NCBI GenBank assembly: GCA_023055505.1
Contig: JALIRH010000063.1
Span: 2,869,501-2,933,500 of the forward strand
Direction: 5' to 3'
Source of the DNA: Callipepla californica brunnescens
Lineage: Eukaryota > Chordata > Aves > Galliformes > Odontophoridae
DNA length: 64,000 bases
The notes below the pieces were generated by a model that was not told the DNA's origin, searched no databases, and saw only the letters and a program-made list of their open reading frames with translations. Shown here piece after piece: positions 13,401 through 26,695 of this stretch. Position 1 is the stretch's first letter. Each line of letters begins with the position of its first letter. The translations under genes and the position numbers were made by a program.

Positions 13401-13700
13401 TACCGTCCCTAGCCCTGCCCTGCCCTGCCTTCCCTAGCCCTGCGCTGCCCTGCTTCCCTTGCCATACCCTGCCCTGCCTTCCCTTTCCCTGCCCTGCCCT
13501 GCCTTCCTGTGCCCTGCCCTGCCCTGCCCTCCCTAGCCCTGCCCTGCCCTGCCTTCCCTAGCCCTACCCTGCCCCGCATTCCCTAGCCCTGCCCTGCCCT
13601 GCCTTCCCTAGACCTGCCCGGCACTCCCTTGCCCTGCCCTGCCCTTCCCTCCCTTGCCCTGCCCTGCCCTCCCGTGCCTTGCCCTGCCTTCCTTTGCCCT
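10440..13700. repeat. Tandem pair with 1,548-1,713 bp period
   Basis: Blocks from about 10,440 to 11,990 recur from about 11,990 to 13,700. The spacing is 1,548 in the first part and 1,713 further on. The 165-base increase comes from a short internal duplication near 12.68-12.85 kb, where the word GCGCGGCC appears at both 12,682 and 12,827; its single counterpart is at 11,114. The copies are very similar over long stretches. Confidence 0.82.
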
Positions 13701-16700
13701 GCGCTGCCCTGCTGTCCCTAGCCCAGCCCTGCCCTGCCTTCCCTAGCCCTGCCTTGCCCTGCCTTCCATAGCCCTGCCCTGCCCTGCCTTCCCTAGCCAT
13801 GCCCTACCCTGCATTCCCTAGCCCTGCCCTGCCCTGCCTTCCTTTGCCCTGCCCTGTTTTCCCTTGCCCTGCCATGCCTTCCCTTGCCCTGCCCTGCACT
13901 CCCTTGCCCTGGCCTGCCTTGCCCTGCCCTGCCCTGCCGTCCCTAGCCCTGCCCTGCCCTGCCTTCCCTTTCCCTGCCCTACCCTGCCATCCCTTGCCCT
14001 GCCCTGCCTTCCTGTGCCCTGCCCTGTCCTGTCTTTTCTAGCCCTGCCCTGCCCTGCCTTCTGTAGCCCTGCCCTGCTCTGCCTTCCCTAGACCTACCCT
14101 GCCCTGCCTTCCCTAGCCCTGCCCTGCCTTCCCTTGTTTTGCCCTGCCTTCCCTTGCCTTGCCCTGCCCTGCATTCCCTAGCACTGCCCTGCCCTGCTGT
14201 CCCTAGCCCAGCCCTGCCCTGCCTTCCCTAGCCCTGCCCTTCCCTGCCTTCCCTTGCCCTGCCCTCCCTTGCCCCGCCTTGCCTTTCCGTGCCCTGCATT
14301 GCATTCCCTTGATCTGCCTAGCCCTGCCTTGCCCTGCCCTGCTTTCCCCTGCCCTGCCCTGCCTTCCCTTTCCCTGCCCTACCCTGCCATCCCTTGCCCT
14401 GCCCTGCCTTCCTGTGCCCTGTTCCGTCCTGCCTTCCCTAGCCCTGCCCTGCCTTCCCTTGTTTTGCCCTGCCTTCCCTTGCCTTGCCCTGCCCTGCATT
14501 CCCTAGCACTGCCCTGCCCTGCTGTCCCTAGCCCAGCCCTGCCCTGCCTTCCCTAGCCCTGCCCTGCCCTGCCCTCCCTTGCCCTGCCCTCCCTTGCACT
14601 GCCTTGCCTTCCCGTGCCCTGCATTGCCTTCCCTTGATCTGCCTAGCCCTGCCTTGCCCTGCCCTGCTTTCCACTGCCCTGCCCTGCCTTCCCCTGCCCT
14701 GCCCTGCCCTGCCTTCCGTAGCCCTGCCCTCCCTAGCCCTGCCCTGCCTTCCCTTGCCCTGCCCTGCCTTCCCTAGAACTGCCATGCCTTCCCTAGCCCT
14801 GCCCTGCCCAGCTTCCCTAGCCATGCCCTGCCCTGCCTTCTCTTTCCCTGCCCTGCCCTGCCATCTCTTGCCCTGCCCTGCCTTCCCTTGCCCTGCCCTG
14901 CCTTCCCTTGCCCTGCCTTCCCTAGCCCTGCCCTGCCTTCCCTTGCCCTGCCCTGCCTTCCCTAGCACTGCCATGCCTTCCCTAGCCCTGCCCTGCCCTG
15001 CTGTCCCTAGCCCAGCCCTGCCCTGCCTTCCCTAGCCCTGCCCTGCCCTGCCCTCCCTTGCCCTGCCCTCCCTTGCACTGCCTTGCCTTCCCGTGCCCTG
15101 CATTGCCTTCCCTTGATCTGCCTAGCCCTGCCTTGCCCTGCCCTGCTTTCCCCTGCCCTGCCCTGCCTTCCCCTGCCCTGCCCTGCCCTGCCTTCCGTAG
15201 CCCTGCCCTCCCTAGCCCTGCCCTGCCTTCCCTTGCCCTGCCCTGCCTTCCCTAGAACTGCCATGCCTTCCCTAGCCCTGCCCTGCCCAGCTTCCCTAGC
15301 CATGCCCTGCCCTGCCTTCTCTTTCCCTGCCCTGCCCTGCCATCTCTTGCCCTGCCCTGCCTTCCCTTGCCCTGCCCTGCCTTCCCTTGCCCTGCCCTCC
15401 CTAGCCATGCCCTGCCTTCCCTTGCCCTGCCCTGCCTTCCCTAGCACTGCCATGCCTTCCCTAGCCCTGCCCTGCCCAGCTTCCCTAGCCATGCCCTGCC
15501 CTGCCTTCTCTTTCCCTGCCCTGCCCTGCCATCCCTTGCCCTTCTCTGCCTTCCCTTGCCCTGCCATGCCATCCCTTGCCCTCCCCTGCCTTCACTTGCC
15601 CTGCCCTGCCCTGCCTTCCCTAGCCCTGCCCTGCCCTGCTTCCCTTGCCATGCCCTGCCCTGCCTTCCCTTTCCCTGCCCTGCCCTGCCTTCCTGTGCCC
15701 TGCCCTGCCCTGCCCTACCTAGCCCTGCCCTGCCCTGCCTTTCCTAGCCCTACCCTACCCCGCCTTCCCTCGCCCTACCCTGCCCTGCCTTCCCTAGACC
15801 TGCCCGGCAGTCCCTTGCCCTGCCCTGCCCTTCCCTCCCTTGCCCTGCCCTGCCCTCCCGTGCCTTGCCCTGCCTTCCTTTGCCTTGCGCTGCCCTGCTG
15901 TCGTAGCCCAGCCCTGCCCTGCCTTCCCTAGCCCTGCCTTGCCCTGCCTTCCATAGCCCTGCCCTGCCCTGCCTTCCCTAGCCATGCCCTACCCTGCATT
16001 CCCTAGCCCTGCCCTGCCCTGCCTTCCTTTGCCCTGCCCTGTTTTCCCTTGCCCTGCCATGCCTTCCCTTGCCCTGCCCTGCACTCCCTTGCCCTGGCCT
16101 GCCTTGCCCTGCCCTGCCATGCCGTCCCTAGCCCTGCCCTGCCCTGCCTTCCCTTTCCCTACCCTACCCTGCCATCCCTTGCCCTGCCTTGCCTTCCTGT
16201 GCCCTGCCCTGTCCTGCCTTTTCTAGCCCTGCCCTGCCCTGCCTTCTGTAGCCCTGCCCTGCTCTGCCTTCCCTAGACCTGCCCTGCCCTGCCTTCCCTA
16301 GCCCTGCCCTGCCTTCCCTTGTTTTGCCCTGCCTTCCATTGCCTTGCCCTGCCCTGCATTCCCTAGCACTGCCCTGCCCTGCTGTCCCTAGCCCAGCCCT
16401 GCCCTGCCTTCCCTAGCCCTGCCCTGCCCTGCCCTCCCTTGCCCTGCCCTCCCTAGCCCTGCCCTGCCTTCCCTTGTTTTGCCCTGCCTTCCCTTGCCTT
16501 GCCCTGCCCTGCATTCCCTAGCACTGCCCTGCCCTGCTGTCCCTATCCCAGCCCTGCCCTGCCTTCCCTAGCCCTGCCCTGCCCTGCCCTCCCTTGCCCT
16601 GCCCTCCCTTGCCCCGCCTTGCCTTTCCGTGCCCTGCATTGCCTTCCCTTCATCTGCCTAGCCCTGCCTTGCCCTGCCCTGCTTTCCCCTGCCCTGCCCT

Positions 16701-16950
16701 GCCTTCCCCTGCCCTGCCCTGCCCTGCCTTCCCTTGCCCTGCCCTCCCTAGCCCTGCCCTGCACTCCCTTGCCCTACCCTGCCCTGCCCTCCCTTGCCCT
16801 GCCCTGCCCTCCCTTGCCCTTCCCTTCCTTCCTTTGCCCTGCCCTGCCCTGCCCTCCCTAGCCCTGCCATGCCCTGCCCTCCCTAGCCCTGCCCTTCCCT
16901 GCCTTACCTAGCCCTGCCCTGCCCTGCCTTCCCTAGTTCTGCCCTGCCCT
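13700..16950. repeat. Satellite segment with 479 bp and 2,185 bp internal duplications
   Basis: The block near 13,799-14,091 recurs at 15,984-16,276, a spacing of 2,185. Between them, about 14,528-14,990 recurs at about 15,007-15,470, a spacing of 479. A further relative of the block near 14,254 starts near 16,594. The nesting of a 479-base duplication inside a 2.2 kb one indicates at least two rounds of unequal exchange. No gene is seen. Confidence 0.75.
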
Positions 16951-17139
16951 GCCTTCCTTTGCCCTGCCCTGCCTTCTCTTGCCCTGCCCTGCGTTCCCAT
17001 GCCCTGCCCTGCCCTGCCTTCCCTAGCCCTGCCCTGCCCTGCCTTCCTTTGCCCTGCCCTGCCCTGCCCTCCCTTTCCCTGCCCTGCCTTCCTTTGCCAT
17101 ACCCTGCCCTGCCCTTCCTAGCCCTGTTCTGCCCTGTCT

Positions 17140-20100
17140 TCCCTAGCCCTGCCGTGCCCTGCCATGCCCCGCCTTCCCTAGCCCTGCCCTGCCTTCCCTA
17201 GCCGTGCCCTGCCCTTCCCAGCCATGCCCTGCCCTCCTTAGCCCTGCCCTGCACTGCCTTCCCTCGCCCTGCGTTGCCATCCCTTGCCCTGCCTTGCCTT
17301 CCCTTGTCCTGCTCTGTCCTGCCTTCCCTTTCTCTGCCCTGCCTTCTTTGCCTTCCCTTGCCCTGCCCTGCCTTCCCTTGCCGTGCCCTGCCCTCCCTTG
17401 CCCTGGCCTGCCTTGACCTGCCCTGCCTTCCCTAGCCTTGCCCTGCCCTTCCTTCACTTGCCCTGCCCTGCCCTGCCCTCCCTAGCCCTGCCCTGCACTC
17501 CCTTGCCCTGCCCTGCCCTGCCCTTACTTGCCCTGCCTTCCCTAGCCCTGCTCTGCCTTCCCTTGCCCTGCTCTGCAATGCCCTCCCCTGCCCTGCCCTG
17601 TCCTGCCCTCCCTTGCCCTACCCTGTCCTGCCTTCCCTAACCCTGCCCTGCCTTGCCTTCTGTAGCCCTGCCCTGCTCTGCCTTCCCTAGACCTGCCCTG
17701 CCCTGCCTTCCCTAGCCCTGCCCTGCCCTACCGTCCCTAGCCCTGCCCTGCCCTGCCTTCCCTAGCCCTGCCCTGCCCTGCTTCCCTTGCCATGTTCTGC
17801 CCTGCCTTCCCTTTCCCTAGCCCTGCCCTGCCTTCCTGTGCCCTGCCCTGCCCTGCCCTCCCTAGCCCTGCCCTGCCCTGCCTTCCCTAGACATGCCCGG
17901 CAATCCCTTGCCCTGCCCTGCCCTTCCCTCCCTTACCTTGCAATGCCCTCCCGTGCCTTGCCCTGCCTTCCTTTGCCCTGCGCTGCCCTGCTGTCCCTAG
18001 CCCAGCCCTGCCCTGCCTTCCCTAGCCCTGCCTTGCCCTTCCTTCCATATCCCTGCCTTGCCCTGCCTTCCCTAGCCATGCCCTACCCTGCATTCCCTAG
18101 CCCTACCCTGCCCTGCCTTCCTTTGCCCTGCCCTGCCTTCCCTAGCACTGCCATGCCTTCCCTAGCCCTGCCCTGCCTATCTTCCCTAGCCATGCCCTGC
18201 CCTGCCTTCCCTTGCCCTGCCATGCCTTCCTTTGCCCTGCCCAGCCTTCACTTGCCCTGCCCTGCCCTTCCCTCCCCTGCCCTGCCCTGCCCCGCAATCA
18301 CTTGCCCTGCCCTGCCCCGCAATCACTTGCCCTGCCCTGCCCCGCAATCCCTAGCCCTGCCTTGCCCCGCCTTCCCTTGCTTTGCCCTGCCCTGCCTTCC
18401 CTAGCTCTGCCCTGCACTCCCTTGCCCAGCCCTGCCCTGCCCTCCCTTGTCCTGCCCTGCCCTCCCTTGCCCTTCCCTGCCTTCCTTTGCCCTGCCCTGC
18501 CTTGCCCTCCCTAGCCCTGCCCTACCCTGCCTTCCCTAGCCCTGCCCTGCCCTGCCCTCCCTAGCCCTGCCCTGCCCTGCCTTCCCTTGCCCTGCCCTGC
18601 CCTGCCTTTGCTAGCCCTGCGCGGCCATGCCTTCCCTAGCCATGCCCTGCCCTGCCTTCCCAAGCCCTGCCCTGCCCTGACTTCTTTTGCCCTGCCCTGC
18701 CATCCCTTCACTTGCCCTGCCCTGCCCTCCCTTACCTAACCCTGCCCTGCCCTCCCTTGCCCTGGCCTGCCTTCCCCTGCCCTCCCTTCCCTTGCCCTGC
18801 TCTCCCTTCCCTTGCCCTGCACTGCCCTGCCTTCCCTAGCACTGCCCTGCCCTGCCTTCCTAAGCCCTGCCCTGCCCTGACTTCTTTTGCCCTGCCCTGC
18901 CATCCCTTCACTTGCTCTGCCCTGCCCTCCCTTACCTATCCCTGCCCTGCCCTCCCTTGACCTGGCCTGCCTTCCCATGCCCTCTCTTCCCTTGCCCTGC
19001 TCTCCCTTCCCTTGCCCTGCACTGCCCTGCCTTCCCTAGCCCTGCCCTGCCCTGCCTTCCCAAGCCCGGCCCTTCCCTGCCTACCCTTGCCCTGTCCTGC
19101 CTTCCCTTGCCCTGCCCTGCCTTCCCTTGCCCTGCCCTGCCCTGCCTTCCCTTGCCCTGCCCTGCCCTGCCCTCCCTTGCCCAGCCCTGCCCCGCAATCC
19201 CATGCCCTACCCTTCCCCGCCTTCCCTAGCCCTGCCCTGCCCCGCCTTCACTAGCCCTGCCCTGCCCTGCCTTCCCTAGCCCTGCCCAGCCCTCCCTTGC
19301 CCTGCCCTGCCCTCCCTTGCCCTGCCCTGCCCTGCCTTCCTTTGCCCTGCCCTGCCCTGCCCTCCCTTTCCCTGCCCTGCCTTCCTTTGCCATAGCCTGC
19401 CCTGCCCTCACTAACCCTGTTCTGCCCTGTCTTCCCTAGCCCTGCCCTGCCCTGCCTTCCCTTGCCCTGCCCTGCCCTGCCTTCCCTAGCCTTGCCCTGC
19501 CCTTCCTTCACTTGCCCTGCCCTGCCCTGCCCTCCCTAGCTCTGCCCTGCACTCCCTTGCCCTGCCCTGCCCTGCCCTCCCTTGCCCTGCCTTCCCTAGC
19601 CCTGCCCTGCCTTCCCTTGCCCTGCGCTGCAATGCCCTCCCCTGCCCTGCCCTGTCCTGCCCTCCCTTGCCCTACCCTGTCCTGCCTTCCCTAGCCCTGC
19701 CCTGCCTTGCCTTCTGTAGCCCTGCCCTGCTCTGCCTTCCCTAGCCCTGCCCTGCCCTACCGTCCCTAGCCCTGCCCTGCCCTGCCTTCCTAGTCCTGCC
19801 CTGCCCTGCTTCCCTTGCCATGCCCTGCCCTGCCTTCCCTTTCCCTGCCCTGCCCTGCCTTCCTGTGCCCTGCCCTGCCCTGCCCTCCCTAGCCCTGCCC
19901 TGCCCTGCCTTCCCTAGCCCTACCCTGCCCCGCCTTCCCTTGCCCTGCCCTGCCCTGCGTTCCCTAGACCTGCCCGGCACTCCCTTGCCCTGCCCTGCCC
20001 TTCCCTCCCTTGCCCTGCCCTGCCCTCCCGTTCCCTGCCCTGCCTTCCTTTGCCCTGCGCTGCCCCTGCCCTCTCTAGCAATGCCCTTCCCTGCCTTCCC

Positions 20101-23100
20101 TAGCCCAACCTTGCCCTGCCTTCCATAGCCCTGCACTGCCCCTGCCTTCCCTAGCCATGCCCTACCCTGCATTCCCAAGCCCTGCCCTGCCCTGCCTTCC
20201 TTTGCCCTGCCCTGTTTTCCCTTGCCCTGCCATGCCTTGCCCTGCCCTGCCCTGCCGTCCCTAGCCCTGCCCTGACCTGCCTTCCCTTTCCCCTGCCCTA
20301 CCCTGCCATCCCTTGCCCTGCCCTGCCTTCCTGTGCCCTGCCCTGTCCTGCCTTTTATAGCCCTGCCCTGCCCTGCCTTCTGTAGCCCTGCCCTGCTCTG
20401 CCTTCCCTCGACCTGCCCTGCCCTGCCTTCCCTAGCCCTGCCTTCCCTTGCCCTGCCCTGCCCTGCCTTCCCTAGCCCTGCCCTGCCCTGCCCTCCCTAG
20501 CCCTGCCCTGCCCTGCCTTCCCTTGCCCTGCCCTGCCCTGCCTTCCCTAGCCCTGCGCGGCCATGTCTTCCCTAGCTATGCCCTGCGCTGCCTTCCCAAG
20601 CCCTTCCCTGCCCTGACTTCTTTTGCCCTGCCCTGCCATCCCTTCACTTGCCCTGCCCTGCCCTCCCTTACCTAGCCCTGCCCTGCCCTCCCCTTGCCCT
20701 GGCCTGCCTTCCCCTGCCCTCCCTTCCCTTGCCCTGCTCTCCCTTCCCTTGCCCTGCCCTGCCCTGCCTTCCCAAGCCCTGCCCTGCCCTGCCTTCCCTA
20801 GCCCTGCCCTGCCCTGCCTACACTTGCCCTGTCCTGCCTTCCCTTGCCTGCCCTGCCCTGCCCTCCCTTGCCCTGCCCTGCCCCGCAATCCCTTGCCCTA
20901 CCCTGCCCCGCCTTCCCTAGCTGTGCCCTGCCCCTCCTTCCCTATCCCTGCCCTGCCCTGCCTTCCCTTGCCCTGCCCTGCCCTCCCTTGCCCTGCCCTG
21001 CCTTCCCTTGCCCTGCCCTGCCCTGCCCTGCCCTCCCTTGCCCTGCCCTGCCCTCCCTTGGTCTGCCCTGCCTTCCTTTGCCCTGCCCTGCCCTGCCCTC
21101 CCTAGCCCTTCCCTTCCCTGCCTTACCTAGCCCTGCCCTGCCCTGCCTTCCCTAGGCCTGCCCTGCCCTGCCTTCCCTTTCCCTGGCCTGCCTTCTCTTG
21201 CCCTGCCCTGCCTTCCTTTGCCCTGCCCTGCCCTGCCCTCCCTAGCCCTTCCCTTCCCTGCCTTACCTAGCCCTGCCCTGCTCTGTCTTCCCTAGCCCTG
21301 CCCTGCCCTGCCTTCCTTTGCCCTGCCATTCCCTGCCCTCCCTTTCCCTGCCCTGCCTTCCTTTGCCATACCCTGCCCTGCCCTCCCTAGCCCTGTTCTG
21401 CCCTGTCTTCCCTAGCCCTGCCCTGCCCTGCCATGCCCTTCCTAGCCCTGCCCTGCCTTCCCTAGCCCTGCCCTGCCCTTCCTAGCCATGCCCTGCCCTT
21501 CCTAGCCATGCCCTGCCCTCCTTAGCCATGCCCTGCCCTCCTTAGCCCTGCCCTGCACTGCCTTCCCTCGCCCTGCGTTGCCATCCCTTGCCCGGCCTTG
21601 CCTTCCCTTGACCTGCTCTGTCCTGCCTTCCCTTGCTCTGCCCCTGCCTTCTTTGCCTTCCCTTGCCCTGCCCTGCCTTCCTTTGCCCTGCCCTGCCCTC
21701 CCTTGCCCTGGCCTGCCTTGACCTGCCCTGCCTTCCCTAGCCCTGCCCTGCACACCGTTGGCCTGCCCTGCCCTGCCCTCCCTTGCCCTGCCCTCCCTAG
21801 CCCTGCCCTGCCCTGCCTTCCCTTGGCCTGCCCTAGCTGTGCCCTGCCTGCCTTCTCTAGCCCTGCCCTGCCCTGCCTTCCCTAGCCCTGCCCTGCCTTC
21901 CCTAGCCCTGGCCTGCCCTGCTTCCCTTGCCCTGCCCTGCCCTGCCTTCTCTTTCCCTGCCCTGCCCTGAAATCCCTTGCCCTGCCCTGCCTTCCCTTGC
22001 GCTGCCCTGCCTTCCCTTGCCCTGTCCTGCCTTCCCTTGCATTGCCCTGCCCTGCCCTCCCTTGCCTTGCCCTGCCCTCCCTTGCCCTGCCCTGCCCCGC
22101 AATCCCTTGCCCTGCCCTGCCCCGCCTTCCCTAGCCCCTGCCCCGCCTTCCCTAGCCCTGCCCTGCCCTGCCTTCCCTAGCCCTACCCTGCCTTCCTTTG
22201 CCATACCCTGCCCTGCCCTTCCTAGCCCTGTTCTGCCCTGTCTTCCCTAGCCCTGCCGTGCCCTGCCATGCCCTTCCTAGCCCTGCCCTGCCTTCCCTAG
22301 CCGTGCCCTGCCCTTCCTAGCCATGCCCTGCCCTCCTTAGCCCTGCCCTGCACTGCCTTCCCTCGCCCTGCGTTGCCATCCCTTGCCTTGCCTTGCCTTC
22401 CCTTGCCCTGCTCTGTCCTGCCTTCCCTTTCTCTGCCCTGCCTTCTTTGCCTTCCCTTGCCCTGCCCTGCCTTCCCTTGCCCTGCCCTGCCCTCCCTTGC
22501 TCTGGCCTGCCTTGACCTGCCCTGCCTTCCCTAGCCTTGCCCTGCCCTTCCTTCACTTGCCCTGCCCTGCCCTGCCTTCCCTAGCCCTGCCCTGCACTCC
22601 CTTGCCCTGCCCTGCCCTGCCCTCCCTTGCCCTGCATTCCCTAGCCCTGCCCTGCCTTCCCTTGCCCTGCGCTGCAATGCCCTCCCCTGCCCTGCCCTGT
22701 CCTGCCTTCCCTTTCCCTGCCCTGCCCTGCCTTCCTGTGCCCTGCCCTGCCCTGCCCTCCCTAGCCCTGCCCTGCCCTGCCTTCCCTAGCCCTACCCTGC
22801 CCCGCCTTCCCTAGCCCTGCCCTGCCCTGCCTTCCCTAGACCTGCCCGGCACTCCCCTTGCCCTGCCCTGCCCTTCCCTCCCTTGCCCTGCCCTGCCCTC
22901 CCGTGCCCTGCCCTGCCTTCCTTTGCCCTGCGCTGCCCTGCCCTCTCTAGCCCTGCCCTTCCCTGCCTTCCCTAGCCCTGCCCTACCCTGCATTCCCTAG
23001 CCCTGCCCTGCCCTGCCTTCCTTTGCCCTGCCCTGTTTTCCCCTTGCCCTGCCATGCCTTCCCTTGCCCTGCCCTGCCCTCCCTTGCCCTGGCCTGCCTT

Positions 23101-24600
23101 GCCCTGCCCTGCCCTGCCGTCCCTAGCCCTGCCCTGCCCTGCCTTCCCTTTCCCTGCCCTACCCTGCCATCCCTTGCCCTGCCCTCCCTAGCCCTGCCCT
23201 GCCTTCCCTTGCCCTGCCCTGCCTTCCCTAGCACTGCCATGCCTTCCCTAGCCGTCCCCTGCCTATCTTCCCTAGCCATGCCCTGCCCTGCCTTCTCTTT
23301 CCCTGCCCAGCCCTGCCATCCCTTGCCCTGCCCTGCCTTCCCTTGCCCTGCCATGCCTTCCTTTGCCCTGCCCAGCCTTCACTTGCCCTGCCCTGCCCTT
23401 CCCTCCCCTGCCCTGCCCTGCCCCGCAATCACTTGCCCTGCCCTGCCCCGCAATCACTTGCCCTGCCCTGCCCCGCAATCCCTAGCCCTGCCTTGCCCCG
23501 CCTTCCCTTGCTTTGCCCTGCCCTGCCTTCCCTAGCTCTGCCCTGCACTCCCTTGCCCAGCCCTGCCCTGCCCTCCCTTGTCCTGCCCTGCCCTCCCTTG
23601 CCCTTCCCTGCCTTCCTTTGCCCTGCCCTGCCTTGCCCTCCCTAGCCCTGCCCTACCCTGCCTTCCCTAGCCCTGCCCTGCCCTGCCCTCCCTAGCCCTG
23701 CCCTGCCCTGCCTTCCCTTGCCCTGCCCTGCCCTGCCTTTGCTAGCCCTGCGCGGCCATGCCTTCCCTAGCCATGCGCTGCCCTGCCTTCCCAAGCCCTG
23801 CCCTGCCCTGACTTCTCTTGCCCTGCCCTGCCATCCCTTCACTTGCCCTGCCCTGCCCTCCCTTACCTAACCCTGCCCTGCCCTCCCTTGCCCTGGCCTG
23901 CCTTCCCCTGCCCTCCCTTCCCTTGCCCTGCTCTCCCTTCCCTTGCCCTGCACTGCCCTGCCTTCCCTAGCACTGCCCTGCCCTGCCTTCCTAAGCCCTG
24001 CCCTGCCCTGACTTCTTTTGCCCTGCCCTGCCATCCCTTCACTTGCCCTGCCCTGCCCTCCCTTACCTATCCCTGCCCTGCCCTCCCTTGACCTGGCCTG
24101 CCTTCCCATGCCCTCTCTTCCCTTGCCCTGCTCTCCCTTCCCTTGCCCTGCACTGCCCTGCCTTCCCTAGCCCTGCCCTGCCCTGCCTTCCCTAGCCCGG
24201 CCCTTCCCTGCCTACCCTTGCCCTGTCCTGCCTTCCCTTGCCCTGCCCTGCCTTCCCTTGCCCTGCCCTGCCCTGCCTTCCCTTGCCCTGCCCTGCCCTG
24301 CCCTCCCTTGCCCAGCCCTGCCCCGCAATCCCATGCCCTACCCTTCCCCGCCTTCCCTAGCCCTGCCCTGCCCCGCCTTCACTAGCCCTGCCCTGCCCTG
24401 CCTTCCCTAGCCCTGCCCAGCCCTCCCTTGCCCTGCCCTGCCTTCCCTTGCCCTGCCCTGCCCTGCCCTCCCTTGCCCTGCCCTGCCCTCCCTTGCCCTG
24501 CCCTGCCTTCCCTTGCCCTGCCCTGCCCTGCCCTCCCTTGCCCTGCCCTGCCCTCCCTTGCCCAGCCCTGCCTTCCTTTGCTTTGCCCTGCCCTGCCATC
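17140..24600. repeat. 5.1 kb duplication in the left domain
   Basis: The block from about 17,140 to 17,600 recurs at about 22,240-22,690 with a spacing of 5,099. The block from about 18,212 to 19,411 recurs at about 23,343-24,540 with a spacing of 5,131; for example GCGCGGCC at 18,619 and 23,750. Between these, the second copy is rearranged: the stretch near 22,700-22,980 resembles 19,820-20,130 rather than 17,700. The duplication is therefore broken and partly shuffled. Confidence 0.78.
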
Positions 24601-26112
24601 CCTAGCCCTGCCCTTCCCTGCCTTCCCTAGCCCTGCCCTGCCCTGCCTTCCCTAGCCCTGCCCTGCCCTGCCTTCCCTTGACCTGCCCTGCCTTCCCGTG
24701 CCCTGCCCTGCCTTCCCTTGCCCTGCCCTGCCTTCCCTAGCCCTGCCCTGCCCTGCCTTCTTTTGCCCTGCCCTGCCCTCCCTTGCCCTGCCCTGCCTTC
24801 CTTTGACATACCCTGCCCTGCCCTCCCTAGCCTTGTTCTGCCCTGTCTTCCCTAGCCCCGCCTTGCCCTGCCATGCCCTTCCTAGCCCTGCCCTGCCTTC
24901 CCTAGCCCTGCTCTGCCCTTCCTAGCCCTGCCCTGCCCTCTTTAGCCCTGCCCTGCCCTGCCTTCCCTCGCCCTGCCCTGCCATCCCTTGCCCTGCCTTG
25001 CCTTCCCTTGCCCTGCTCTGTCCTGCCTTCCCTTGTTCTTCCCTGCCTTCCCTGCCTTCCCCTGCCCTGCCCTGCTTCCCTTGCCCTCCCCTGCTCTGCC
25101 GTCACTTTCCCTGCCCTGCCCTGCCATCCCTTGCCCTGCCCAGCCCTCCCTTGCCCTGCCCTGCCCCGCAATCCCTTGCCCTGCCCTGCCCTGCCTTCCC
25201 TAGCCCTGCCCTGCCCTGCATTCCCTAGCCCTGCCCTGCCCTGCCTTCCCGTGCCAGCCCTGCCTTCCCTAGCCCTGCCCTGCCTTCCCTAGCCTTGCCC
25301 TGCCTTCCCTTGCCCTAGCCTTGCACTGCCCTGCCTTCACTTGCCCTGCCCTGCCCTGCCTTCCCTAGCCGTGCCCTGCCCTGCCTTCCCTAGACCTGCC
25401 CTGCCTTCCCTAGCCCTGGCCTGCCCTGCTTCCCTTGCCCTGCCCTGCCCTCTATTGCCCTGCCTTGCCTTCCCTTGCCCTGCTTTGCCTTCCTTTTCCC
25501 TGCCGTGCTCTACCCTCTCTAGCCCTGCCCTGCCCTGCCTTCCCTATCCCTGCCCTGCCCTGCCTTCACTAGCCCTGCCCTGCCCTGCCTTCCCTAGCCC
25601 TACCCTGCCCTCCCTTGCCCTGCCCTGCCTTCCCTTGCCCTGCCCTGCCCTGCCCTCCCTTGCCCTGCCCTGCCCTCCCTTGCCCTGCCCTGCCTTCCCT
25701 TGCCCTGCCCTGCCCTGCCCTCCCTTGCCCTGCCCTGCCCTCCCTTGCCCAGCCCTGCCTTCCTTTGCTTTGCCCTGCCCTGCCATCCCTAGCCCTGCCC
25801 TTCCCTGCCTTCCCTAGCCCTGCCCTGCCCTGCCTTCCCTAGCCCTGCCCTGCCCTGCCTTCCCTTGACCTGCCCTGCCTTCCCGTGCCCTGCCCTGCCT
25901 TCCCTTGCCCTGCCCTGCCTTCCCTAGCCCTGCCCTGCCCTGCCTTCTTTTGCCCTGCCCTGCCCTCCCTTGCCCTGCCCTGCCTTCCTTTGACATACCC
26001 TGCCCTGCCCTTCCTAGCCCTGTTCTGCCCTGTCTTCCCTAGCCCCGCCTTGCCCTGCCATGCCCTTCCTAGCCCTGCCCTGCCTTCCCTAGCCCTGCTC
26101 TGCCCTTCCTAG
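24428..26112. repeat. Tandem pair with 1,187 bp period
   Basis: The block 24,428-24,925 recurs at 25,615-26,112 with a constant spacing of 1,187. The copies look almost identical by eye over this stretch. The intervening 24,930-25,600 holds other satellite variants, including a segment near 25,341 that recurs at 26,211 (spacing 870) and again at 29,568. That third copy links the left domain to unit A of the right domain. Confidence 0.78.
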
Positions 26113-26695
26113 CCCTGCCCTGCCCTGCATTCCCTAGCCCTGCCCTGCCCTGCCTTCCCTAGCCTTGCCCTGCCTTCCCTTGCCCTAGCCTTGCACTGCC
26201 CTGCCTTCACTTGCCCTGCCCTGCCCTGCCTTCCCTAGCCGTGCCCTGCCCTGCCTTCCCTAGACCTGCCCTGCCTTTCCTAGCCCTGGCCTGCCCTGCT
26301 TCCCTTGCCCTGCCCTGCCCTCTATTGCCCTGCCTTGCCCTCCCTTGCCCTGCTTTGCCTTCCTTTGCCCTGCAGTGCTCTACCCTCTCTAGCCCTGCCC
26401 TGCCCTGCCTTCCCTATCCCTGCCCTGCCCTGCCTTCTCTACCCCTGCCCTGCCCTGCCTTCCCTTGCCCTGCCCTGCCTTCCACTGCCCTGCCCTGATT
26501 TCCCTTGCCCTGCCCTGCCCTCCCTTGCCCTGTCCTGTCCTGTCCTTCCTTGCCCAGCCCTATCCTGCCCTCCTTTGCCCTGCCCTGCTCTGCCCTCCCT
26601 TGCCCTGACCTGCCCTGCCCTCCCTTGCCCTCTCCTTTCCTGACCTCCCTTGCCCTGCCCTATCCTGCCCTCCCTTGCCCTGCCCTGTCCTGCCC

